Positions 1 through 6,864 are shown, numbered from the stretch's first letter. The stretch is DNA of 11,173 nucleotides from Candidatus Saccharimonadota bacterium (GCA_029288335.1 JARIHJ010000064.1:1-11173), one strand, 5' to 3'. The notes: a model not told the origin generated them from the sequence alone. A program made the numbers and translations.

Positions 1-83
1 GTTCTTACACCGGTCGCTTCTATAAATACCTGGAAGTATCTACAAAAACAAAAACCCCAAAAAAACAAAAAGCTGGCTGCTGA
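1..83 (+). CDS. uvrA: Probable C-terminal end of UvrA (5' part outside window)
   Basis: The frame starting at base 3 is open to a TGA at 81-83 and begins SYTGRFYKYLE, followed by a lysine/threonine-rich tail. UvrA proteins (the DNA-damage-recognition ATPase of nucleotide excision repair) characteristically end with a motif close to SYTG-[RKQ]-[FY]-L-K-x-L, just after the last ATPase elements. The match covers only about ten residues, so the call rests on that motif alone. The competing frame 1 is also open, to a TAG at 85-87, but its translation resembles nothing I know. An MraZ C-terminus, the usual upstream neighbour of rsmH, was considered and fits less well. Confidence 0.5.
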   Translation, partial: SYTGRFYKYLEVSTKTKTPKKQKAGC

Positions 84-112
84 TTAGGTGATTTTGACTT
101 AGCATTTAAGCT

Positions 113-139
113 AAAAACAAACACCAAAACAAAAACAAA
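113..139 (+). promoter_or_regulatory. A-rich AAAACAAA leader upstream of rsmH
   Basis: An almost pure A/C tract carries AAAACAAA at 126-133 and again at 132-139, ending 17 nt before the rsmH ATG. The same octamer occurs before ftsL (1154-1161), ftsI (1611-1618) and ftsW (3435-3442). An unstructured A-rich leader could help ribosome loading where the Shine-Dalgarno sequence is weak, which is inference. A second A/C tract lies at 43-71, within the end of the upstream reading frame. A TTGACT at 94-99 could be a -35 box, but no -10 box stands at the right distance. Confidence 0.35.
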
Positions 140-156
140 AGAGATCTGCCAGAGAT

Positions 157-1023
157 ATGGCAAAATCAGAGCACATTCCAGTGCTGGCGAGCGTTGTTCT
201 GGAAGTCCTAGCCCCCGAAAAAGGTGAAAGCTATCTAGACCTCACGGCTGGCTACGGTGGCCACGCTAGGTTAGTGATAGAAAAAATCGCTAACTCCAGC
301 CGAGCAACACTAGTCGACCGTGATTCTAGCGCTATAAAAACGCTAGCTAAGGAATTTGCGGGTGCTAAGATCATCCATTCGGATTTTCTAACTGCCAGTG
401 AGTTGCTAGTGAAGACGAGCACCAAATTTGATCTGATTTTAGCCGATCTCGGTGTATCATCTGAGCACCTTAATAATCCTAGCCGCGGTTTCAGCTTTCA
501 GCACAGCGTTCCGCTTGATATGCGAATGGACGCTAGTCAGGAGCTGACCGCTAGAGAGGTGGTTAATAATTACAGCGAAGCAAACCTAGCCGAGATTATT
601 AGCCGCTATGGTGAAGAACCAAAGGCAAGACAGCTAGCTAAATTTATTGTGGCTAATCGGCCGCTCAATAACACTATTGAGCTAGCGGAACTGGCTAAGC
701 AAGTTTGGCCAGTCCACAGTAAAGTTCATCCGGCTACGAGACTGTTCCAGGCGATCAGAATAGAAGTCAACAATGAGCTAGGCCAGCTGGAAAAAATGCT
801 GCCGCGAGCGCTAGATTTACTAGCACCGGGCGGCAGGCTGGCGATCATTAGCTTCCACAGTCTGGAAGATCGGCTAGTTAAGCAATTTCTAGCTGAACAC
901 GCTAGTGGCTACGATGCCGAGCTCAGCCTCATTACCAAAAAGCCAATCACGGCTAGTAAAAATGAAATAGCTTTCAATCCGCGCGCTCGAAGCGCTAAAC
1001 TCCGAGCTGCGCAGCGAAAATAA
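157..1023 (+). CDS. rsmH: 16S rRNA (cytosine-1402 N4)-methyltransferase RsmH (MraW)
   Basis: This SAM-dependent methyltransferase modifies N4 of C1402 in the 16S rRNA decoding site. In most bacteria its gene opens the dcw cluster, as here. The 288-residue product is slightly shorter than the roughly 310 of E. coli. Visible signatures are HIPVL at 6-10, SAM motif I LDLTAGYGGH at 27-36, an acidic DRD after the second strand, LADLGVSSEHL, the SRGFSF/PLDMRMD block, LAPGGRLAIISFHSLEDR near residues 225-240, and the terminal NPRARSAKLR signature. The ATG at 157 gives the canonical N-terminus; the Shine-Dalgarno is weak, with a GAGAT just upstream. CTAG is extraordinarily frequent in the gene (20 copies in 867 bp). 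It is followed by a 159-bp gap holding a small ORF and a hairpin. Confidence 0.97.
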   Translation: MAKSEHIPVLASVVLEVLAPEKGESYLDLTAGYGGHARLVIEKIANSSRATLVDRDSSAIKTLAKEFAGAKIIHSDFLTASELLVKTSTKFDLILADLGVSSEHLNNPSRGFSFQHSVPLDMRMDASQELTAREVVNNYSEANLAEIISRYGEEPKARQLAKFIVANRPLNNTIELAELAKQVWPVHSKVHPATRLFQAIRIEVNNELGQLEKMLPRALDLLAPGGRLAIISFHSLEDRLVKQFLAEHASGYDAELSLITKKPITASKNEIAFNPRARSAKLRAAQRK

Positions 1024-1042
1024 ATAGAAAGGGGAATTATTA

Positions 1043-1102
1043 ATGCCTATCCAGGTAAAAAATAACTCCCGGGCTTACAAGGTAAAAGTTAGAGTAGTCT
1101 AA
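1043..1102 (+). CDS. Small ORF, 19 residues, between rsmH and ftsL
   Basis: An ATG at 1043 opens MPIQVKNNSRAYKVKVRVV and stops at TAA 1100-1102. It is preceded by one of the best Shine-Dalgarno sequences in the window, AGAAAGGGG at 1027-1034, eight bases before the ATG. The peptide is strongly basic (six Lys/Arg, no acidic residues). It starts 19 nt after rsmH ends and lies just ahead of a hairpin and ftsL. It could be a leader peptide affecting ftsL expression, a genuine small protein, or a chance ORF. I recognise no homologue. The strong SD is the main reason to list it. Confidence 0.4.
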   Translation: MPIQVKNNSRAYKVKVRVV

Positions 1103-1121
1103 CTGACTTTAAGCCAAAATT

Positions 1122-1145
1122 GGCGCTAGCCTAAAAACTAGCGCC
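1122..1145 (+). promoter_or_regulatory. Perfect 8-bp hairpin in the rsmH-ftsL gap
   Basis: GGCGCTAG (1122-1129) and CTAGCGCC (1138-1145) form a perfect 8-bp GC-rich stem around an 8-nt A-rich loop. The following bases are A-rich rather than U-rich, so it is not a standard intrinsic terminator on the plus strand. It sits 19 nt after the small ORF stop and 37 nt before the ftsL ATG. That position would suit an attenuation, mRNA-processing or stability element between rsmH and ftsL. Confidence 0.5.
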
Positions 1146-1182
1146 TCCAAATAAAAACAAAAATAAAAAGGATAAAGACGAA

Positions 1183-1527
1183 ATGACATATTCAAGTTCC
1201 GTCGCAGTGGGCCGACAGCGCTACGCTGTTCGCAACCACAATTCAGTTAGCTTCAAAGCTAGCGCCAAGGCGCTTGGTCCGGTGAGCAACACGATTATTT
1301 TGATAGTACTAGCGTGCCTGCTGGGCTTGCTGTATCTGTCGCAGGTTACAAAGACTAACGCTTATGGTTATCAAATCAACAATCTGCAGCAGCAGCAAGC
1401 GTCGCTCGAGAATGAACATAGCAGTTTACAAGTAGCTTCAGCTAGGTTACAGTCACTCGACCGAGTCCAAAGCAGTGCACCAGCCCAGAAAATGGTAGCC
1501 GTCACTCCTAGTGGCACAGTCCAGTAA
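1183..1527 (+). CDS. ftsL: FtsL/DivIC-like bitopic cell division protein
   Basis: This is a 114-residue single-pass membrane protein: a basic cytoplasmic N-terminus (residues 1-33), one transmembrane helix (about 37-53), then an extracytoplasmic helix with leucines at 68, 75, 82 and 89, an exact heptad register, followed by an unstructured Ser/Ala/Val tail. Size, topology, the leucine-zipper coiled coil and the place between rsmH and ftsI fit FtsL, which links FtsQ/FtsB-type partners to FtsW-FtsI at the septum. Sequence identity in this family is low, so the name rests on architecture and synteny; DivIC/FtsB is the alternative. The ATG at 1183 is supported by AAGGA at 1168-1172, ten bases upstream, and an AAAACAAA leader at 1154-1161. 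Confidence 0.75.
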   Translation: MTYSSSVAVGRQRYAVRNHNSVSFKASAKALGPVSNTIILIVLACLLGLLYLSQVTKTNAYGYQINNLQQQQASLENEHSSLQVASARLQSLDRVQSSAPAQKMVAVTPSGTVQ

Positions 1528-1532
1528 TAGTT

Positions 1533-1562
1533 TTGCCGAAGTTGAGCTAATAGTTGTATAAT
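1533..1562 (+). promoter_or_regulatory. Possible promoter upstream of ftsI
   Basis: A perfect -10 hexamer TATAAT (1557-1562) lies 18 bp downstream of TTGCCG (1533-1538), which matches four of six consensus -35 bases. The pair sits just after the ftsL stop and about 70 nt before the ftsI ATG. This suggests ftsI can be transcribed independently of rsmH-ftsL. Confidence 0.45.
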
Positions 1563-1631
1563 AAAGCCAGGTGAAGTCGGTGGGCTGTTTAAAGAAAAGC
1601 AGGCGGTCATAAAACAAAGAATTTATAAAAT

Positions 1632-3413
1632 ATGGACTGGCGTGTCAATCCGGCTGCGGCGATAAAATCGGTTAAGCGTGTCCGCGTGCTATTTACGCTT
1701 ATCGTAGTTGTATTTGCGGTATTCATAATCAGGCTATTTTATTTGCAAGTGATTGATTATGGTCATTATCACGACGTGGCTATGATTGACCAGCTGAAGA
1801 AGTACACTATCCCAGCACAGCGCGGCCTAATCGAGGCTAACCAGGGTGGTAATATCGTGCCAATCGTTCTGAACCAGACAGTCTACACAGTTTATGCTGA
1901 TCCGGTCTATATTAGTCAGCCAAATAAAATCGCTGAAACTCTAGCTAAAATTATTGGTGGTAATCCGAGCGATTATATGGGTGATCTGACGGCTAAGGGG
2001 ACGCGCTACTCGGTTATTACGAAACGCCTTACTCAAGATAAGGAACAGCAGTTGATGGCCTATAAATACCCCGGGATTGGCGCCCAACCCGAGAGTGCCC
2101 GGATTTATCCTAACGGCGACAGCGCAGCTCAATTACTTGGGTTTGTAGACGCTGATGGGCAAGGGGAGTATGGTGTCGAGCAAGCGCTCAATCAGCAACT
2201 CGCTGGTACGCCTGGCCGAGTTAAAGCTGTGACTGACATAAACGGTGTACCGCTACCGGCTAATTCGAACAATATTAGTATTCAGCCAAAAGCTGGTGAT
2301 AACGTGGTGCTGACAATTGATATGGCGATGCAAAAGAACTTGGAGCAGATTGTAAAGCAAGGCGATATAAGCGGCAAAGCCCAAGGTGTCAGTGCGTTGA
2401 TACTTGACGCTAACACCGGTGCCGTCAAGGCGATGGCCAACTATCCGACCTATAATCCAGCTGAGTACTTTAATGTGTCTAATCCTGATGTATTTCAGAA
2501 TGGGACGGTGAGTCACGATATCGAGCCCGGTTCGATAATGAAGACACTGACAACAGCGGCGGCGCTCAACCAAGGCGTCATCCAGCCGACTACCGTTTTT
2601 GATGATCCTGGCCAGTGGATAGTCGATAATTTCACGATTAAGGACGTTTTGCCTAGCGCTGGCCCTCAGAGCATTGCCGATATACTCAATCTATCCCTTA
2701 ACACCGGCGCGACTTGGATGCTGATGCAGATGGGCGGCGGTCAGTTAGACCAAAAGGGCCGTGATATCTGGCACAATTATATGGCCAATGATTTTATGCT
2801 GGGGCAAAAGACCGGGATAGACCAGGGCTACGAATCGCCAGGCTTTGTGCCGAGTCCGGATTCTAACAGTGCCGGGATTAATTTAACTTACGCCAACACT
2901 TCATTCGGCCAGGGAGTAACGGCAACGCCTTTGCAAATGGCAGCCGCGTTGGCCAGCGTGCTCAATGGCGGCACCTATTATAAGCCGCGCCTGGTTAGCC
3001 AAATTATCAGTCCAACCGGCAACGTTATTGAAAATAACGGGCCGAAAGTTGAGAAGGCAAATGTCGTAAAACCCAGCGTTGGTCAGGGGCTGGCGGGTCT
3101 GATGCAGTATGTGATGGAGAACCGCGCGGAGCCGGTCAACTTTGACCAAACTAATTATATGGTTGGTGGCAAGACGGGTACGGCTCAGATAGCCAAGCCG
3201 AACGGCGGCGGTTACTATACTAATGAATTTAACGCCAGCTTTATTGGCTTTGTTGGTGGCGCCAAGCCCCAATACGTCATCATTGTCTATGCTTATGACC
3301 CCAATACTTCCGATTATGCGGCTGGCTATGCCGGTGAGCTCGTGGCGCAGCCAATCTTCGTCAATCTTGCCCATATGTTAATTAATAATGGTTATGTAGC
3401 CCCAAAGAGTTGA
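1632..3413 (+). CDS. ftsI: Septal peptidoglycan transpeptidase FtsI (class B PBP)
   Basis: This is a penicillin-binding protein that cross-links septal peptidoglycan outside the membrane as partner of FtsW. The 593-residue product has a short cytoplasmic N-terminus, a membrane anchor at about 19-33, the class B dimerisation/pedestal region, and a transpeptidase domain with all three catalytic motifs: SIMK with nucleophile Ser301 and Lys304, SLN at 355-357, and KTG at 514-516 (in GGKTGTAQ). No PASTA domain follows. The ATG at 1632 is the first possible start, because TAA lies in frame three codons upstream. There is no good Shine-Dalgarno, only an A-rich leader with AAAACAAA at 1611-1618. CTAG occurs just twice in 1,782 bp, in sharp contrast with the flanking genes. 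The TGA stop is part of the ftsW promoter. Confidence 0.95.
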   Translation: MDWRVNPAAAIKSVKRVRVLFTLIVVVFAVFIIRLFYLQVIDYGHYHDVAMIDQLKKYTIPAQRGLIEANQGGNIVPIVLNQTVYTVYADPVYISQPNKIAETLAKIIGGNPSDYMGDLTAKGTRYSVITKRLTQDKEQQLMAYKYPGIGAQPESARIYPNGDSAAQLLGFVDADGQGEYGVEQALNQQLAGTPGRVKAVTDINGVPLPANSNNISIQPKAGDNVVLTIDMAMQKNLEQIVKQGDISGKAQGVSALILDANTGAVKAMANYPTYNPAEYFNVSNPDVFQNGTVSHDIEPGSIMKTLTTAAALNQGVIQPTTVFDDPGQWIVDNFTIKDVLPSAGPQSIADILNLSLNTGATWMLMQMGGGQLDQKGRDIWHNYMANDFMLGQKTGIDQGYESPGFVPSPDSNSAGINLTYANTSFGQGVTATPLQMAAALASVLNGGTYYKPRLVSQIISPTGNVIENNGPKVEKANVVKPSVGQGLAGLMQYVMENRAEPVNFDQTNYMVGGKTGTAQIAKPNGGGYYTNEFNASFIGFVGGAKPQYVIIVYAYDPNTSDYAAGYAGELVAQPIFVNLAHMLINNGYVAPKS

Positions 3414-3419
3414 TATAAT
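3411..3419 (+). promoter_or_regulatory. Extended -10 promoter overlapping the ftsI stop codon
   Basis: TGATATAAT is a perfect extended -10 element (TG-n-TATAAT), and its TGA is the ftsI stop codon. No good -35 is visible, which extended -10 promoters tolerate. Initiation would fall near 3426, giving a leader of about 65 nt for ftsW. A second TATAAT at 3457-3462 has neither the TG extension nor a -35. Confidence 0.5.
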
Positions 3420-3447
3420 TTAAGAGAAGCTCGGAAAACAAACAAAA

Positions 3448-3492
3448 ATGAAATTTTATAATAATACTACACGATTCGGGGATGCGAGCTGA
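3448..3492 (+). CDS. 14-codon leader ORF coupled to ftsW by TGATG
   Basis: The ORF MKFYNNTTRFGDAS begins at ATG 3448 and ends at TGA 3490-3492. The final A of its stop is the first base of the ftsW ATG, a TGATG junction typical of translational coupling by termination-reinitiation. Its ATG follows directly on the AAAACAAACAAAA leader, with no clear Shine-Dalgarno. It may feed ribosomes to ftsW or simply be a chance frame. Confidence 0.35.
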   Translation: MKFYNNTTRFGDAS

Positions 3493-4796
3493 TGCGGCCT
3501 AGAAAGCATTCGCGGCTCAATAGTCGGGCTAGCTACCAGCGGCCATCGGTTAGCGGCAACTCGGACGCCACCATTACAGCTAGTAGTGTGCGCCGCCATA
3601 GGCCGGATTATATCTTGGCAATCCTCACACTGGTGTTGGCCGTGATTGGCCTGATAGTAATTTATTCGATTAGCCCGGCGCTAGCTGCTATGGGTCACGT
3701 TAGCGGCAGCTATTATGTCGAGAAGCAACTACTAGCGATAGCCCTAGCAGTGATTGCATTTGTAGCGGCTAGCAAAATCCCACTTACCACCTGGCGGCGT
3801 TATGCTAAGCCACTGTTAATTCTGGCTGCGCTAGCCACGATGGTGGCACTGGTTTTGCCCGTTAATCCGAATTATCCCGCTCATCGATGGGTCCGACTAG
3901 GCAGTTTGTCATTTCAATCTGTCGAGCTACTTAAATTTGCGTTATTGGTTTGGTTAGCCAGTTTGCTAGCCAAGAATAGCGCCAATGGGAAGATAGCGAA
4001 TTTTGCTGCGACATTCAAACCGCTAATCATAGTTCTGATTGTGGTTGGGGTAGTCATTGTGGGCCTCCAGAGTGACCTGGGGTCGGCCGGCGTCATCCTA
4101 ATGATGATGGCCGCACTAGCCTTTATTTCAGGTGTGCCGTTTAAGAAGATCATAATTTTTGGCTGCGTAATTTTATTGCTCGGCCTGATGGCAGTGGCGA
4201 TCAGCCCGTATCGCCGTGCCCGGCTTGATACTTTTTTTAATCCGACCCAGAGCTGCCAAACGGCCAAGGGATACCAAGCCTGTCAGGCCTTAATTTCGGT
4301 CGGTTCGGGCGGATTTATTGGTCAGGGCCTTGGGCGGGGCGTGCAGGCCTATGGCTATCTGCCAGAAGCGTCGAATGACTCAATCTTTGCGATTTACGCT
4401 GAGAAATTTGGTTTTGTCGGCTGCGTTATATTATTACTTCTATTTATAGCCCTGTTTGCTCGCATAAAATTAATCGCCGAGCGGGCTCCAGATGATTTCA
4501 GCCGTTTAATAGTCTTTGGTGCTTTTACTTGGCTAGCCGTGGAATCACTCATCAATATTGGTGGTATGGTCGGACTGTTGCCACTTAAGGGCATTACGTT
4601 GCCTTTCATAAGCTACGGAGGTACCAGTATGATTTTCTCAGCAGGGGCCGTTGGATTGGTTTTTCAGGTTTCGCGTTATACTAGTTTTGGTTCGCCGCGC
4701 GTCCGCGCCGGCACAAAGGAGATTAAAGATGGTGATTATCCTAGTCGGCGGCGGCTCGGGCGGACATATTACGCCGCTACTAGCGACCGCGGCTGA
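3492..4796 (+). CDS. ftsW: SEDS-family septal peptidoglycan glycosyltransferase FtsW
   Basis: This polytopic lipid II polymerase works with FtsI at the division site. The 434-residue product has a basic N-terminal tail of about 38 residues and about ten hydrophobic segments. Family signatures include AHRWVRLGSLSFQSVELLKFAL, SDLGSAG, the extracytoplasmic loop YRRARLDTFF to ISVGSGGFIGQGLG, YLPEASNDSIFA with Asp296 at the position of the proposed catalytic Asp, and PFISYGGTS at 371-379. The loop carries Cys255 and Cys264, a pair not typical of the family. The ATG at 3492 has GGGGA at 3478-3482 upstream and overlaps the stop of a 14-codon ORF. The last 68 nt lie inside murG in another frame, so the arginine-rich tail of about 22 residues is overprinted on the MurG glycine-rich loop. 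Confidence 0.94.
   Translation: MRPRKHSRLNSRASYQRPSVSGNSDATITASSVRRHRPDYILAILTLVLAVIGLIVIYSISPALAAMGHVSGSYYVEKQLLAIALAVIAFVAASKIPLTTWRRYAKPLLILAALATMVALVLPVNPNYPAHRWVRLGSLSFQSVELLKFALLVWLASLLAKNSANGKIANFAATFKPLIIVLIVVGVVIVGLQSDLGSAGVILMMMAALAFISGVPFKKIIIFGCVILLLGLMAVAISPYRRARLDTFFNPTQSCQTAKGYQACQALISVGSGGFIGQGLGRGVQAYGYLPEASNDSIFAIYAEKFGFVGCVILLLLFIALFARIKLIAERAPDDFSRLIVFGAFTWLAVESLINIGGMVGLLPLKGITLPFISYGGTSMIFSAGAVGLVFQVSRYTSFGSPRVRAGTKEIKDGDYPSRRRLGRTYYAATSDRG
4715..4721 (+). promoter_or_regulatory. Shine-Dalgarno that sets the murG start
   Basis: AAAGGAG, ending 7 nt before the ATG at 4729, marks that codon as the murG start. The same frame is open back to an ATG at 4651, but the extra 26 residues are translated from ftsW coding sequence and precede the canonical MurG N-terminus. 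Confidence 0.85.
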
Positions 4797-5946
4797 ATTA
4801 AAGAAGTTAGCGCCTGGGGTCAAGCTAGTATTTGTAGGTCAGAAGGATGACAAGTTTAGCCAGCTCGCTGCCGAACAATCGGTGATTGACGAGGCTAAGT
4901 TCATCAGTGCCGGTAAATTCCGTCGTTATCACGGCGAGGGACTCAAGCAGTTATTAGATGTTAAGACGCTGTTCTTCAACATTCGAGATCTTTTTCGTTT
5001 TATGGCAGGGGTGTTTCAAAGTTATTTTTTGCTTGCTCGTCTAGCGCCAGATGCAATTTTTATCAAGGGTGGTTTCGTGGGTGTGCCAGTTGGGCTAGCA
5101 GCCGCTTGGCGCAAAATTCCTTACATAACTCACGATTCTGATGCGATTCCGGGCCTAGCTAATCAGATAATTGCACGCTGGGCTAAATATCACGCCGTGG
5201 CTCTATCGGCAAGTGAATACAAAAATTATCCACCGGAAAATACGATAATGACCGGTATTCCAGTTGCAGCTGATTTTTATCTAGCTGGCGCTAGCGACCA
5301 GGAAGAAGCTAAAAATGAGCTAGGCTTAAGCCATTTTAAGCAGTTAGTACTAGTCACTGGTGGTGGCCTGGGCGCCCAAAGATTAAATGAGGCTGTAGTA
5401 GCGCTAGCACCCAAGCTACTTGAAGAATTTCCGCAGCTAGCGCTAGTGCACCTCACTGGTGAGAGCCAGGAACAGACCGTTAACGCCAGCTATCAAAAGG
5501 GGCTCTCGCCAGACGATTTGAGCAAGATTCGAACGATTGGGTTTAGTAGTGAATTGGCAAAATATGCATTAATTAGTGATGTAATTATCACAAGAGCAGG
5601 TGCCACGACTATTGCTGAGTTTGCGATACTCGGTAAGCCTTGCATCGTTGTGCCAAATCCCAACCTAGCTGGGGGGCATCAACTCAAAAACGCCAAAGTG
5701 CTAGAGAAAAACGACGCAGCGCTTATGGTTACAGAGGGAGAATCGATCGTTGATGACTTGCTGAAAGCGTTAAGGAGCCTTCTATCTGATGCTCAGGAAC
5801 GGCGTAAACTAGCCAGTAATTTAGCTAAATTAGCTCAGCCTGACGCTGCCAGCAGGCTAGCTAAACTGCTAATTAGTGTTGCTGATAAGAGCGACATTGC
5901 TAAAAATATTGGTAGTGATATTAACAACAAGAAAGATAACTATTAG
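4729..5946 (+). CDS. murG: UDP-GlcNAc:lipid I N-acetylglucosaminyltransferase MurG
   Basis: MurG adds GlcNAc to lipid I on the inner membrane face to make lipid II, the substrate of FtsW. From the ATG at 4729 the product is 405 residues (GT28 fold). The glycine-rich loop GGGSGGH is at 7-13, HDSDAIPGLANQ starts at His135, the second-domain VTGGGLGAQRLNEA follows, RAGATT starts at Arg289, and GGHQLKNA has His317-Gln318. The acceptor-side motif usually written HEQNAxxG reads HDSDAIPG here. The family is normally 350-375 residues; about 25 polar residues at the C-terminus, rich in Lys, Asp and Asn, are extra. The gene overlaps ftsW by 68 nt. Its stop TAG (5944-5946) is 4 nt before ftsQ. Confidence 0.95.
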   Translation: MVIILVGGGSGGHITPLLATAAELKKLAPGVKLVFVGQKDDKFSQLAAEQSVIDEAKFISAGKFRRYHGEGLKQLLDVKTLFFNIRDLFRFMAGVFQSYFLLARLAPDAIFIKGGFVGVPVGLAAAWRKIPYITHDSDAIPGLANQIIARWAKYHAVALSASEYKNYPPENTIMTGIPVAADFYLAGASDQEEAKNELGLSHFKQLVLVTGGGLGAQRLNEAVVALAPKLLEEFPQLALVHLTGESQEQTVNASYQKGLSPDDLSKIRTIGFSSELAKYALISDVIITRAGATTIAEFAILGKPCIVVPNPNLAGGHQLKNAKVLEKNDAALMVTEGESIVDDLLKALRSLLSDAQERRKLASNLAKLAQPDAASRLAKLLISVADKSDIAKNIGSDINNKKDNY

Positions 5947-5950
5947 GATT

Positions 5951-6853
5951 ATGAGGCACCGCTCTAACCAGCCTAGGGCCCGTAATTATACTGGTCGTCG
6001 GCCGGTCACGACTAACCAGGCTACTAGACCTGTCGCCTATAGCTATCACCAAAATCGGGCGCTTACTAGCGAAAAATCTGGGCGTGGTAACGACGCTACT
6101 CAGCTTCAAAAAAGACGTATTGGCGCCAACCGGCTGAAGCTTATTATGGCGCTAACCGTTATAATTATCGTACTAATTTTAGAGTTGCCTGTAAGCTCAA
6201 ATGCTAAAATTGTGATCGCGGGCGGGTCGGAAGCTAGTGCGAGCTTGCCAACTGCTAGTTATCAGACTGCGGCTGAACACATTTTAAGTAGTTCACTAAC
6301 CGACCACACCAAGCTGACCCTGAATTCTAGTACGCTAGCAGCCCAGCTCAAAAAGCAGTTTCCAGAAATTAATAGCGTTAATGTTAGCTACTCAGTATTT
6401 AGCTGGCGCCCGACAATTTCCTTAAAACTAAGCCAGCCGGTACTGACTCTAGAGGACGCCAACAATAAGTACTTAGTGAGCAATAGTGGGATTGTGGTTG
6501 GTATAGGCTCGGCGGCTAAATCAAGCCTACCCCTGGTAGTGGATGATAGTAATCTTAGTCCAGTGACTGGGCGGCCTATTCTGCCGGCAAATTATGTTAA
6601 CTTTATCAGCGAGCTGCTGGCACAGCTAGCGGCTAATGGGGTCAGCTCCTCTCAGTTGGTGTTGCCAAAAGCAAGTGCAGAGCTAGATCTAACGCCAAAA
6701 GAGCAGAACTACTTCGTGAAATTCAACTTGCAGGGTAATGCTGAAGAGCAGGCGGGCACTTACTTGGCGGCGGCGCATTACTTGAGTAAACAGGGAGTCC
6801 ATCCCAGTAGCTACATAGATGTGCGCCTAGCTGGCAGGGCCTATTATAAGTAG
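5951..6853 (+). CDS. ftsQ: FtsQ/DivIB-like cell division protein
   Basis: This bitopic divisome scaffold protein has 300 residues from ATG 5951. A long basic, disordered cytoplasmic tail (1-61, rich in Arg, Asn and Gln) leads to one transmembrane helix (about 62-79). A POTRA-like segment follows, with the pattern QFPEINSVNVSY, then the FtsQ/DivIB beta domain (WRPTISLKLSQPVLTLED, KYLVSNSGIVVGIG). Order after murG and topology support the name; identity to known FtsQ is low. The frame is open back to 5876, but that would place the start inside murG. At 5951 there is AGGA (5945-5948) only two bases upstream, so initiation probably depends on coupling to murG, whose stop is 4 nt away. ftsA and ftsZ do not follow. 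Confidence 0.8.
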   Translation: MRHRSNQPRARNYTGRRPVTTNQATRPVAYSYHQNRALTSEKSGRGNDATQLQKRRIGANRLKLIMALTVIIIVLILELPVSSNAKIVIAGGSEASASLPTASYQTAAEHILSSSLTDHTKLTLNSSTLAAQLKKQFPEINSVNVSYSVFSWRPTISLKLSQPVLTLEDANNKYLVSNSGIVVGIGSAAKSSLPLVVDDSNLSPVTGRPILPANYVNFISELLAQLAANGVSSSQLVLPKASAELDLTPKEQNYFVKFNLQGNAEEQAGTYLAAAHYLSKQGVHPSSYIDVRLAGRAYYK

Positions 6854-6864
6854 TTTCTAGCCCC

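Noticed and set aside
94..99. TTGACT as -35 of an rsmH promoter
   Set aside because: No acceptable -10 hexamer lies 15-19 bp downstream.
2901..3374. 157-residue minus-strand ORF inside ftsI, and other opposite-strand ORFs in the dcw genes
   Set aside because: They are shadows of strongly conserved coding sequence, with no recognisable product.
4651..4728. 26-residue N-terminal extension of MurG from ATG 4651
   Set aside because: It is ftsW coding sequence in another frame, precedes the canonical glycine-rich start, and ATG 4729 has an AAAGGAG ribosome-binding site at ideal spacing.
5876..5950. 25-residue N-terminal extension of FtsQ from ATG 5876
   Set aside because: It lies entirely within the murG 3' end; ATG 5951 directly after the murG stop fits coupling, and the basic tail plus TM layout starts there.
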